A stretch of DNA of 64,000 nt from Polydactylus sextarius (taxonomy: Eukaryota; Chordata; Actinopteri; Polynemidae): assembly GCA_016801845.1 (NCBI GenBank), contig CM028922.1, forward strand, positions 7,495,501-7,559,500, in the 5' to 3' direction. This document shows positions 12,637-25,264 of the stretch, in pieces; the stretch's first letter is position 1; the number at the start of each line of letters is the position of its first letter. Under the pieces are notes generated by a model. The model was not told the origin of the DNA. It saw only the letters and a list, made by a program, of their open reading frames with translations, and did not search any database. A program made the translations under genes and the position numbers.

Positions 12637-12644
12637 TGTACATA
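12637..12644 (+). promoter_or_regulatory. hook3: Pumilio-type element TGTACATA in hook3 3'UTR
   Basis: It is an exact TGTANATA match, about 150 bases before the distal poly(A) signal. Confidence 0.35.
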
Positions 12645-12694
12645 CTTTATGTGACAGTGGTAGAGGAAGTGTCTGGCCATTCGAGAATGAGAAA

Positions 12695-12700
12695 AATAAA
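12695..12700 (+). terminator. hook3: Alternative poly(A) signal of hook3
   Basis: AATAAA sits in gaaaaataaactcatg, about 100 bases before the favoured signal. Either or both could be used. Confidence 0.35.
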
Positions 12701-12790
12701 CTCATGTCTAGGTAGATGGATTTCATATAGCATCTGTCCGATGAGGACCTACTGATGCGCTTCCTACACTGCTAAACTTGGAAATGACAT

Positions 12791-12798
12791 TGTAAATA
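12791..12798 (+). promoter_or_regulatory. hook3: Pumilio-type element TGTAAATA overlapping the poly(A) signal
   Basis: This exact TGTANATA match shares four bases with the AATAAA at 12795-12800. It could therefore be a site only because the poly(A) hexamer happens to follow TGTA. Confidence 0.3.
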
Positions 12799-12800
12799 AA
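12795..12800 (+). terminator. hook3: Probable distal poly(A) signal of hook3
   Basis: AATAAA is followed 15-30 bases later by a G/T-rich stretch (ggttgtctgggg), the combination expected for cleavage and polyadenylation. It overlaps a TGTAAATA motif. Another AATAAA lies 100 bases upstream (12695-12700). Confidence 0.6.
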
Positions 12801-15800
12801 GCTTGTATAAAACAGGCCGGTTGTCTGGGGTTCCCATTTTTTCCCCCTCTATATAAGCAAAAAAATGTAATTTTTCCCATTCTATCAGTTACTGCACAAA
12901 TCATGAGTTGACTTTTGTGTCTGGTTTTGTTGGTTAAGATACATACACAAGCAAAAAACATAAGGGAGTGGGCATAAATGAGTACATGACCTCAAACTAG
13001 ACCGATGGAGATGGATAATACATTTCTTATGCACAAAATGAATTGATTGAATTAAAGTAAGATGTCATAGCCTGATACTCCAGTTTGTAGCTCTTAATCT
13101 TCAGCATAAACTGGGATCACATGGTGTCCTAAAAACTGAAATTGTTCTGACTTTACTGAGCATGGATGAGATAAAGAATAACACCTGCTGAATGATGAAG
13201 GCTTTGAATTCTTTCCCTAAGTTGTGAGAGCCATGTGGGAACAAAGATGGCTGCCCGCCAGCTAGCTCGGAAATAGGAAATAAATTTAAAATTTGTGAAA
13301 CAGAAGGCCAGACACATGACTTCAAACGAATGATAATGTGGCTTCATAACAGCTGGATGTGTAAATAAGAAACTGATCACAAACAAGTTTGCCATATTAA
13401 TGTAAAAGGTAATGTCAAAGGTTGGTCTGTGCACAGCTGTAGCGTCTACACTGAAATTTCAAATTAGATTCTGTATAAATCATGGGATTAGCAAATGCTT
13501 GGCGGTAGAGGACAACCTTGGGAACCAGATAAAAGTCCTCCCTTAAGCAAAGAAACAAAACACTCATGTTAAGTCTGTTAGTAAATTTGTACACTTCGTT
13601 CAATTGCTTCATTAAAATCCTTCCAGCAGACAGATGAAGAGGTCTCCGGTCCAGGCAAGAAAGGCACATGAATCTTTTTATATGTCCTGAAAATATCCTG
13701 CAAACCAAATATATATTCGGGTTATATTGTGCCGTGCTTACCAAGGAAACATTTCCCCTAATAACAGTTTGCCTAACCCACCATCCTACCCTTGGTCTTA
13801 GTGTTGTAGCCAGGCTCTCTATTATTCTGCCATCACTGGGTAATACCAGTGTGTCAAAGTGAATTCTGATTTTCAATATCTGGTTCTCTCATGAAGTGAG
13901 TCTGTGAACACCACAACACTTATGGCCCAGCCTGGGAAAAGAAGCCTGCGTGCCCCTCGAGGCTGCGGACACAGGAACTTCCCTGTATTGATGTCCTGTT
14001 CTTCATTCCTGAGAGCTTCTCTTTTCCCACTCAAACCTCAGCCCCTGGGTGCTTCTTTCTGACACTGACATGTCACGGCAGAGGTCCAGAGTCAATAAAA
14101 ATAAACTTCTCTGGTTACTCGCTCGCTTCCATCTTGATGAGCTTGAGTGAAAGGGGAGAAGATGATAGTTGCAGTCCACTCTGTTGATATCACTTTCAAT
14201 ACCTGGGTCATATCATATATGCTGATGGTTTATTTTACTTTGGTCAGGTCCCAAAAGCAAATGACTTCAAGTTTAAACAATGATAGTCAGTCATTATTAA
14301 TTTTGTCCACTGTTTTATTCAAGATGATGTTAGCAAAAAATGAACTTAGACAAACTTGTAAAAATATGTATATTTGTCAGCATGCTAAAATGTATTGCAA
14401 ATTAATATTAAGGATATTAGTATAGACAAGACTTTATTTACTGGACTAGCAAAGACGATAAAATGGAAACTTAGTCAGCCTTGTAAACGTAATCAAAATA
14501 AAGGTAAAAGCCATATAGCAAATTCCAGCCGTGGTATTAAAGACTCAAACGATTGCTGAGTAGCATCTGAGCTTGAGAATTTTACTTTCTTTTTTCTTTT
14601 TGCCTTGTTTCTACAAGTAGTCTGTTTTCAGGTGACATAATTCATAATATTTAGTGGCCATTTTCACATAGACTGCAATAGATAGTGAGAATTTGGGGCA
14701 ACCAATAGAATTTATTAGCTTCATTAGCTTCAAAGCTACATTAGCTTCCCTTAAAGCAACAGCGTATATTGGAATGATAAAAAAGAATGAGTCAATTCTG
14801 AATTTTTTTATCATTTATTTCTTTAATCTATGAATAAAAGGACCATTCGGTGAACAGCAAATAAAACAAATGGTTTAGTTTGCAGTACAGCATTTGCTAA
14901 TGCTTTGGTGTGTCACCTGACAACTGTTGTCATGTCCACATTCACATTGATGCTCATCCAACATTAACCTACTGCACTGACTTTACTTGTCAGTGTTCAT
15001 GGCCACTCACCCTTTGCGTGAGACCAGAGGAAAATGGCTGCCATGACATTGTTAACTGATAATATTCACTCTTACTGTGACTTTTTTGTATGAGGTCAGT
15101 CCGGTCATAAGAAGTCTTTCTTGTGACCAATATCTGTTATAATTACAAGCATCATCGGCAGTATATTGCGTTCTTATAACATTTTTCCACTAATCATGTT
15201 CCAGCTCCGGGTTTGGTCCATTTCACCATCTGTATTTCAACTTTCAACTACAAAGAATCAGAGTAGAAAAAAAAATGAAGTCATGAGAAGTCGATGAGAA
15301 AATAAAATACCACCTCAGGCAGACAGTGAGTCATGAACAGTAGAGTGGACAACCAGCAGCGTTGACACTATTCCACCCGTGTGGTCCAGACAAAAGCCCC
15401 CGATTCTTGTTCTTTTATTTGAAACATGACCACATAATGTCTGATTCATTATTGTTCCACTGTAGTCACACACTCTTGTCAAAAAGAATACGCACAGTGA
15501 TGCGTAAATTATGTAGATTAAACAACAAACCACCATTGAATAAAGTTTTATAATCTATTCTGCAGAGTCTTATGTTGTATGTGTTGGATGGAGAGTGAAT
15601 GGTCTTTCTGTTCCGTGGTCTTCCAAATCCTACCTTTAGAAAAATAAGAAAAATTTTGACACCTGTAATGCCATGTCAGCAACATGGTAAAAAGTAGGGA
15701 AAAAAATACAGTACTTTAGTTGTACAGAACATTATTTCACTTACCGGTAAACGCCGTCAGAGTAAGAACATTGTTTTTAATATCCAAAGAAAATGTTGTC

Positions 15801-16079
15801 ATTGATCCCAGATGTTTTTTTCTTTCTTCGTCTCTCTGTTTCTCAATATTGAAGTAATTACAGAAACATTCCAGCGGGAGGAAAATCAGAGCAAAACGCG
15901 AGCTGTCATTTCCCTAATGAAAGAGCCTGTTATTATTTCTTCATAACTTAGCGTTTGGCTGACAATATGGGCTTTATGACACATTCAATTTACATTTCAA
16001 TCACACTGGCAATGGTGGGGGGGGTGGCCAAGTCCTGATAACACAAGGCTCTCATTGATGCACACACTCCGGTGTGCTT

Positions 16080-16127
16080 ACACACACACACACATACACA
16101 TAGACACACACAATCAAACACACACAG
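16080..16127. repeat. Imperfect (CA)n microsatellite
   Basis: CA units are broken by cata, taga and caat steps. A second CA array lies at 16195-16213. Confidence 0.9.
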
Positions 16128-16194
16128 ATCAGGTGGTGTTTCAGTTTTTTTGGATTGAGGCCTGGGTAATACCTGACCTGTGATTTTAACACAA

Positions 16195-16213
16195 ACACAC
16201 ACACACACACACA
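16195..16213. repeat. (AC)n microsatellite
   Basis: It is an almost pure AC run of about nine units. Confidence 0.9.
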
Positions 16214-19200
16214 GGGGCACTTTGACACAAACTCTCCACTTTTACATTATCATTTTTGGCATCACTTCAATGAGACGCAGGTGAGAAGTGCACCGAAGGA
16301 AAATGAAACCTTACGCTCTGCCTGTTGACACAGTCAGGGAGAAACAGGAAGGCAGAGTGGCTCTTTAGATTGTATTGACCCCTGTGAGCAAAAAGTGCGC
16401 AGGAGATTGAGGAGGGGGAGGCGATGTTTCTAACATGCAGGAAAATAACACAAATCCCTTTCATCACCATCATCACCTCTTATTTATTTCTGTCATATTT
16501 TTGGCCTCCGCTCAAGCTTGTTATGCTGCTACAACCACCTTCACTGACTGATTCCTTCTTACAAAAGTCACCAGGAGAACACATTTCATTTTCTTTCCAA
16601 TATAAAACCCAATATTTGACATCTTACACAGGCCTGCTGCCATGTTATATCCCCTCTGATATACTGATACGGTCTCCGTCAAAATCAATGACAATGATTT
16701 CTTGCGGTTTATGGCTCTAAACATATGAGGCGTTGATTGTAAAGTTTATCACTGCCTGGAAAAACATACCGTCTAGTGTGAGATGGGTTTTAACCACTGA
16801 GGTCTGTGCATTTTTTACATTTAGTAACACATTCCACTTGGTTTGACTTGGTCCCAAAGTTGTGGAGTGTTTCTGCATGAATGGGACATCGTAAATTGAA
16901 GGCTAAACAGAAAAGAAATAAATAAGACAAACTGTTATATCCCCCTGTAGCCACCTCCCTGCACGGTCACGTCTTCTACCACGAGCGGATGCTCTTCAAA
17001 GAAAAATGTGCAGAATATAAAATGTGAAGTGGAGATACAGAGTCATAGATTAGCACAATTTGTAAATATGAATAACAGAGGATTGGTACATCTCTGTCGC
17101 TGACTTTTAGCTTTTCATACCAGGTGGTTTATTTGCATTTAACAAGTTTTTATAAATAGAGTTTATAGACATTTTTCTTTGGCGTTTAACTTACCACATG
17201 TACAAGTCACCAAGTTCAGGTGCAGCAGTTGCTATGTACATCTTTTTTTAATATACAGTTCACACATTAAAACACACACACTCATCCAGGCAGAGGTCTA
17301 AAGAGCGCACAAAACCACCGGACCAGAGGGATGAACATCTGAGCGATCGCCACGGTATTTGAGCCACAGTGAGTCACACTGGGCGACGTGACCACTAAAT
17401 CAAAGAGCTGTTTGAACAGCTGCATTCCTTCACACCCCTTCATCCTCTCTCTCTCTTTCTCTCTCTCGCTGTTCAGTAACACCAATTCTGGTTTTGCTGC
17501 CGACCCGAGCCCCCCTCCACCTCCAACCTTTACCACCCCACCCCTCCTCAGCTCACGTTCTGGTGTGATGGGGATCAAACTTAATGGAAAAGAGTGCATA
17601 AGTGAGTTAAGTCATCCTTTGACCGTGGACAGGTGTCTAATGTGTATTACAGGTCAAGCAGAAAGATGAGAGAGACCGAGAGAGAAACTCAGTGAGGCTT
17701 CACAGCAGCGACTGCAAGTGATTTATTGAAGCTGATTTATGAGTAGACTGAGTGAGACAGTTGAAAGTGTGACGACTGAATGGACCGCTAATAACAGAGA
17801 TCATTTTACATTGTTTCATTGTTTGGAATACCAGGCATTTTACCATGGTGATAATATGATCAGTGACTTTAAAAGTAATAATGAGACGTGTTTATTTGCT
17901 TTCTTACGAGGAATTAAGATGAGAAGATATTCATTTCACCTCTGTGCAGCGCAGAACTTACTCTAGGACATAGCATCTAGCAACAAAAGAAAGCTAGTGT
18001 AGATGTAGAGGAGAAAGATAGTGTTGATGTAGAGACCAAAGGTGATCAACATCCAGATTTTATATTAGAAATCAGAGAACTGTTCTACTTGTTAGAGGCC
18101 TTTGAGTTGCCTGTCAGTTGCCAAAAAATGGCAAGCTTGGCCAGGCAGCTAATAAGCTAAGTGATCTAGAATACTAGCATCAAGGTAAACAGCCTTTTAT
18201 GTCACTGAAGAGGCTGTACATTCCTTTCTAAGCCCTGTGCAACACAGCCAGGAGCCTTACCAGCATAACGCTATGCCTGTTTAACTCAGTAGTGGTAAGG
18301 ACATTGTATAAGACAAGTATTTAAGTTTGATTTCTTTTCACAAAGACATGTAGTGGAACAGAAGGTGGAACTTGTTCTGATTTAGTAAAACCATAAAACT
18401 TCTGTAGGAGAAGTGCTTAAACCATTATATTTGTACTGGTGAAGATTTTATTTTTATACCGAAGGCGGAGAATTCAAGTCTCATTCATATTTCTCTCTGT
18501 AAATCAATAGTGACCAAAACCAAAGCTTCACGTTTGACATCAAATCAACCACCCTGTGTGTTTCCTCTGGCACACCTCCGTGGTCGGGATCCCTGAAAGA
18601 AGTGAAGTATGACAGTGTCCTCATTAAGAACTCATCTCTTAACTTGTGTTTTATTGTGAAACCAATTACTCCTGTAACTCCGACCTTCAACAGACTTGAA
18701 AAAAAAAAGAGCGAGACCGATGAGTGCCATTTCCCGTCCAAGGGATGAGCATTAAATGAATAAGAATGTTTCCTGGCTTTCAAACAGCTGTAAAAACAAT
18801 AAAAAAATGTAAGAAAACCCTTTAAAATATATTTGTAATTAATATCCCATTATTCTGACTGGGTCATCTGTGATTATCTGATTTATCTGCTTCTTCAATC
18901 CCAGGAGAACTTGTTGGAAAACTGAGATGGTGATCTGAATCTGGTCACTTGTAAAAAAAATCTATTTTTGTACCTGAAGAAAAACAGTCAGTCTGCTGCA
19001 TCACTAATGCAGAACAGATGAGGTCTCTCAACTACCAACCTCCATCAGGTTAACTTTTGCTTACAAAAATGTGTTAACTTGTGTAAAACATTGACCTTGA
19101 CATTTGTGTTTAGAAATCTTTTCTGTACTTCAGATTTTATCAGCTAAGTAAAAGGCTAAAAACACACGTGCTGCAGTAAAGGTCAGAGTCAAGATCAACA

Positions 19201-21784
19201 TGAGGAACAGTTGGCTTTTACTTTGAAGCCTCTGGCAGTGACAGACAACTGAGACATCAACTGAGGCATGTCACAATGAAAACTAATGATGTGAATACGC
19301 TCGCACACTGCACATCAGAGCCACAGACGGTCTCCTCAGAGCGGGCTGGAAGTCGAGGGCAGAGTTGGAATGATAATAGCAGGAAAGATAATTATTATTT
19401 ACTTTTTACCTAAAGCTGGCTCGGAGCAATAAACAACTCACAAGCAACTTTTGACCTGAGCTGACACTTCTCATAAAAATCAAAGGGATGTCTTTTTTCA
19501 TTTTAACTTGATCAGCTCTTTGATTTGAAAGCCAGATGAACAAATCTGAAATGTTGTCTTGTAATTATTTTATACCAGTAAACCGAGAGCTATAACTTAC
19601 AATGGAACAAATTGTTAAGACAGGTAATTATACACCAGCATATCCAAATGACAGTGAGAGTCATGTAAAACAATCTTTACCATCAAATTATCTAAAATCC
19701 ACTTCTGCCAATAAAAATATTTACGGCGCCTTATCAACTTATTTTAACAATATGGCTTCAGCGAAAGGATGAAAATGATATTTAAAGGAGGTGAGAAATA
19801 AATACAGCCGTTTTTTATTTTTGTTTTTCTATTTTTGGAAGTTGTCTGTCTGTCCCATTCTTGTAAAGATGACATCTCAGGAAGACTTTGGGAGAATCTC
19901 TTCCAATTTGACAAAATTCACATGAATTTAAAGATTCAAAATCTCATAGAGGATGGAAAAATTAAGTGATTGTATTTTATATCAAAACATCTGTGTGTCA
20001 ATTGTCACTGTGACTATAATATTCTGCAAATAATAATAATAATGATAATAAAAAACACTTTGATGGACTTTATTCAACACCATAATGTGGAACCAGAATT
20101 GGATCATATTTATGTGTTTATTTACTTAATATGTAACATCATGAGTGAATGTGACATGCAAATCAATGCAGTGCAGTAAAAACAATCAGAATATTCCCAT
20201 TGGAAATATCTGTTCTTTTTGAGCAATTGTCAACAATTTTTATTATGATGATCTGGAATGTACTTGGCTAAAAATCTGATGAAATCTGACTCGAGCTAAT
20301 AAAGTAAGAAACACTAACAAGATGGTGTGAGGGTAGAGGTGGGGTGGGATGTTAGTAATTGGGAACATAAGCTGAGATCAGACCTTTGGATCTAGTGTAT
20401 TTGGTATGTGTGTCTGCCCACAGAGCCGCCCGGACACCCGGGGTTCCAGTAAGTGCTTTATACCATGAACACCATTTTTGCTTTGAAGCTGTGACTAACG
20501 GTTCAGTCACACAACCACTTCCATCACAAGTAACCGTGCAGTCATGCCTTCTCTGGTCTGCACGTCGTTCGCCATTAATGTCATGTTTGTTTTTGAAATG
20601 TGAAACTGTACATGTTTACAAGAACCAGAAAATTAAATGTGTTGTGAATATCAAAAACACCAATCATGTGGTTTTGTAACCCTGCTAAAACTGGAAGGTC
20701 TGCACATAAAACTTACTGAAGCTGAATTATCTGGACGGTTTGTTTGCTTGTGTTGGGAAGTCACAGATTAGAATAGACGGGATTACTGTAAACAGAACAA
20801 AAACACTATTGAGGAAAGTTATCATTTTACACAAAGAAAATCTATGTGGTTTACATTTCTGTAAAAACGGAAAAGATGTCATTATAGAAGTCAAATCTCT
20901 TTTCAATATGATATTAAAAAAAAAAAAATTACCACCGCAAAGAACTTTTTGTCTGTAAAAGGCTTTATGAATTATTGTTAAACAATAACTTTGAAAATCC
21001 AAATCACAATTGTGAATCAACCACAATGATTCTGACTCCTCTCTTCACTCAGAAACAGGAAATATAAAGAAGTCAGTGTTTACTCAGATTACATAGATCA
21101 ACATCAGTCTGTAAAAACACATTCCATAGTGTGGCTCAGCGTGGTTTACATGTGCAATAAAATGGGCTGGTTGTGGTTTTGAGAGATTCCCCCAAACTTC
21201 CTTCAACAGGATGTTAAATCTGATATAGGATTTTTTGAATTGAAGTTTTATTCTTTAGATTCTTTGCATTTTCCCTTGTATGTTTTAGTTTTTGTCCAAT
21301 ATTCTAGGGACATGCAGGACAATTCAGCTCATGTATAAATTATTTTAATATTAATGAAGCTTACAGATGCTACCAGTCATTCCATGTTTTATTATGTGAC
21401 AAACGGCAGCTTGTTCAGTTTAGTAGCAGCTTTTGCACTTCATTTTATGAGCTATATGTGTTTTTTTTTTTGTTTGTTTGTTTTTTTTTTAAGTCTGTCA
21501 TCCTCCGTGTCTCCTGTCGGATCCAACCTGGTCTCTGAAAATGGAATAAAAATCAATTTGTCCAATAATCTGACCTCTTTGTTGATGTAAAGTCTGATCA
21601 GACATCTGACTTCAAACAGCGTCTCCTTCATGTCTGTTTCTGAAAAACTCACTGACGAATTACACATGCATTCTAACACCTGTTGACAGGGACCCTAAAG
21701 AGCTTCTCAACTGAACGGAGTCTCGGACTACTCATGTGGACTAATTTAATTAGCGATCAAATGTGTTGTGGTCTATCTCGTGAG

Positions 21785-22220
21785 AAGAATTTTTGTTTTG
21801 CTTCATTGTCATTTCCTGTTTTATTTTGGTAATTACTTTCCATGTGCATCCATGGTTGTTTTACTTCCTTCCTGTCTTACTTTGATTGCATGCCCTGCCC
21901 TGATTAGTTTCACCTGTGTGTGGTTACCTCTGCTCCCTGAGTGTATTTAGTTCCTGTATTGTCAGGTCCTCTGTTTTGTTCCCTGCTGCTCCCCCCCATC
22001 TTGCACTGTGCTTCTGTTGAGTTCCCTGGGTTTTCCAGAGTTTGTTTAGTTTGGATCTTCTGCTTTTGCATCTTCATCTGCCTGTCTGCCAGCTGGACAA
22101 TCTGTAAGCCTGCTAATTCTTTTTTAAATCATCTTTACTCCATCTACCAGCCTTTATGTGTGTTTCTCATGTGTGTTTGTGTGTCTGCACATGGGTTCAA
22201 AAAATGACTAAACCATAACA
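21785..22220 (+). repeat. Degenerate fish interspersed repeat (unnamed family)
   Basis: The segment contains phrases such as 'cctgattagtttcacctgtg', 'ctccctgagtgtatttag' and a terminal 'aaaccataaca'. I recognise these from a high-copy repeat common in teleost genomes, normally found as the noncoding 3' end of an element. The copy is diverged and encodes nothing intact. The family name and exact ends cannot be settled from memory. Confidence 0.5.
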
Positions 22221-25200
22221 ATGTGGAGTTTTTGGCAAGTGGATGTTTTTTTTTTTTTTTTTTGATTTTCCATCTCACAGTTCATCTATTTTTTTTGTTA
22301 GCTGTGACATTTTTTAAGTTGTTGTGTGGAAATATGGCACGTTTGTGTCAGCGGGGAAAGACTGTGGTCTGAACTCGAGAACAGCTTCACATTTAACATT
22401 TAAGCTAGCTACTACTTAAACTAATAATGGGCTACTATGCAAATAATATAAGGATATGTTCAGCAATAAAATAATAGCAACTCCAGTTTTCTTGGTTTGG
22501 CCTCATGTGGAGGAAATCGTTCACTTCTGACAATCTTCACCTCCTCCATCAAACAAGTACATGCACACAGAGCTGCAGATGAATTCTGAATTCTGAGTCA
22601 TTTTGCAATTCTGCAAGGAAATTACTTTTTTCTTGTTGTAAATGTTTATTTAGGAAAATGTAATTTTAAAATTTTTGGGAGCATTTCAGTGATATATCAG
22701 TGGAAACATTAACGTTGAAAGTTATAGAGGTTGGCATTCATCTTAAAGAAATGTTTGATATGATAAAAACTACTTTCTCTGTAATATTGTTAAGATTGGC
22801 CTGTGATTAATATTGAGACATCCACGTTTCTCTTTTTTAAGAAGGCCTGACTTTGGAAGTGCAAATTATGTAATGTGCAATAAATCCCGTGCAAAAAAAT
22901 CTTAAAGTATTTAATAATACTAGAATTTCAGATTTAGTAAAAGAAAGAACTATTAAACAATAGGAAATCCAACAATAATATAAAATAAGCATCTATTTAC
23001 CTTTTTAACATGAGAAATTGCAGTGCAGGCTGTGCTCTCTTCTCTGGTAAATACAAACAGATGATGACAGATTATTATTATTCCTACTAATAATAATCGT
23101 TGTAAGGGACTACATACAAATTTGTTCATTCTTGGAGGTGTTTCAAAAACAAAGTTGTTCCCAGGCAGAGTAGTTGAAATCTTTTCTGGTTTTTATCGAG
23201 CAATTTCTCTCCTCTGTCAGTCTGTTCTTCCCCCTTGACTTAGTGGATCAATAATGTTGCTCTGACTGCATCCCTGTAGGTGAGATGTTCCCTGCTGTGA
23301 TTCTCATTTCTCACTCAGACTTAAGCCCGAAGCTTTATCTAAACTGAAGAGAAATCGGCAACATTAAGTCAAATTGTATCCACCCAAATCTGGCTAATAC
23401 ACTCTGGACAAGGGGCAGCGTAGATTTTCCAAACCATCTTTTGTGAAGAAAAAAAAATCTAATTTAAATTCCTTGAATGTTCTTCCAAGAGAGCTCATAT
23501 TTTAGGACCAGAGCTGTCCAATGCTTCACTTTCCTGTCAGACTTACAGGCAGCTCCAAGAAGAAAAAAGGTGCAGACACCAGCCACAAAGAGTGGACCAA
23601 ACCATGATGAACAAACTGTACAATATTTACTCCTCAGCCATTTGTTTATGGGCCCGAGTGCAAGACATTAAAAGGGCTCTATCTAGCAAAGACTGGGGTG
23701 ATTCACACTATGTCTGAGAAGTGAAGATAATCCTTTTTCTTAATGTGTTAGATACAGGGCACGGGCATGGTCAGTCATTGGTCAGTTAAGCATCACTGAC
23801 CTAGAGTCTTCAGGTTGTCCATGAACTACTGGATTTTCTGGTTTGTTCATGAAATATATCGGACCATTCAATCAAATCCATGTTCACATCTGACAGGATG
23901 AAATCAATTGTCTTCTGCTGTGTCTTCAGTGGAGACCGTTGGTGCTCCTCCATGTCACACTTCTTTGTTCTTTTTGTCAGAGTCTTTTCAAACAGTGTAG
24001 ACTCTTTAGTTGGCAGAGGACTAACATGAGAACCTGTCTCCCTGCTCTGTAATTATTTACTGTCCACTGGTTTGTCAGCTTAAAGCTTTCAGAGCAGAGC
24101 ACATGGGAGATGACCTTGGTCACGGTTTTGCCATTAATATCAACCTGTCTGCATCACTGTGGTTAACCTTCAGACATCACAGCTATGTTTTCTCAGGAAG
24201 AAGTACAGTATAGTCAGAATAGTGGAAAGAGAAGAGCTGGACCCTGCAACAGGAACCATCACACCTGCTGGTCTTCCTCTGCTTCTGCTCCACACAGATG
24301 ATGTGTGTAGTCTTATGAAGAAAATGAAACGTTCCTTTAAATAAAAAAACACTGAAGATCTGTGATCAGGTTGTGATACAGGCTGAGGACGGACAATATG
24401 ACTAATGGAGAAATAATAAGAATTATAAAAAACTAACTTAAAAATCCAACCCACATTCTGTTTACTATTAGTTACTATTCTTTAAACATTCAACAACTTC
24501 CTTTGCTTACATTCGATAGAAGTGACGAGTGAAATCTTTCCTCTATTATATTAAAATGTGACCAACGGTTTAATTTCTATACTATAATTTAAACATATTA
24601 GATTAAAGTATGAAATGGTTTCTGTCACTATGGATCCAGAATTATTTTACATAGGGTTAGTGTGATCAATGTGATCAATAAATCTGTCATGTGCAAACTC
24701 TAAATCATTTATGTTACATCAAAATAAGTTTAATGTAGATATGTATGTTCCTCATTTATGGATTCCATGTGCATTTAGAATTTCATATATTATAAACCAT
24801 TTCAAATGTCCTATTTAATACTGATATAGAGGAAATATCAGCAGTGGAGTCTTGTGTTTTACCGTAACTTGTTCATCCAGTAGATGAAGGACACCAGCAG
24901 ACAGCAGGTGTTTCTCAGACAAAAAATAGACAATGCCAAGAGAAATCAGCTCCTCTCACATCCAGACATCCTTAGGTTATCACAGATGTTATCTCAGTTC
25001 TGAGCTTTCACTTTTCTACAAATCAAGTTGAGCTGAGTTTCACTTGTCAAGACCAAGACTCCTGTCAATCCAGTTCTTGGCTGGAGAACAGAGTCCAATT
25101 TCTTCTAGAACACATCAGCCCTCATCACCTTGACTTCCTGTGACACCTGACTGGCATAAGCTCCAGTGACAACATATTATTGATATTATAAAACAATTAC

Positions 25201-25264
25201 TTGCCAAAATATTTATTAATTAGGGATTTTATTATCAAACCATGCAGACAGAAATGCTGTGCTA
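22221..25264. other. Intergenic DNA, no gene recognised
   Basis: It is AT-rich with a poly-T run near 22247-22263. A moderately GC-richer stretch at 23900-24345 includes a 61-codon open frame (24159-24344) without a recognisable protein. No RNA gene was seen. Confidence 0.55.

Larger units (their letters stand above)
7881..12818 (+). other. hook3: hook3 3' untranslated region (about 4.9 kb)
   Basis: After the TAG there is no further open hook3 frame and no convincing splice acceptor with coding sequence. The AT-rich stretch runs to a canonical AATAAA at 12795-12800 followed by a G/T-rich element (about 12816-12833), the usual layout of a vertebrate cleavage site. It contains poly-T (about 9290-9310), a (TA)n run (11268-11297), several ATTTA pentamers and three Pumilio-type motifs. 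Open frames of up to about 100 codons here have no recognisable protein. The distal end is inferred; the transcript might end earlier, for example after AATAAA at 8771. Confidence 0.65.
12819..21784. other. Intergenic DNA after hook3
   Basis: No gene can be supported here. It is AT-rich, with CA microsatellites at 16080-16127 and 16195-16213 and a GA/CT-rich patch at 17448-17469. Around 14290-14420 a segment with 'cagcatgctaaaatg' resembles a common fish interspersed repeat but is too worn to name. An AATAAA at 14094-14099 follows a GC-richer block (13930-14090) and could be a further 3' end or a conserved element. Two antisense open frames (13415-13876 and 17282-17599) are discussed as findings; neither matches a protein I know. 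Confidence 0.6.

Noticed and set aside
24159..24344. 61-codon + frame in the intergenic region
   Set aside because: It is short, with no recognised family and no splice or promoter context. I could not tell it from chance.
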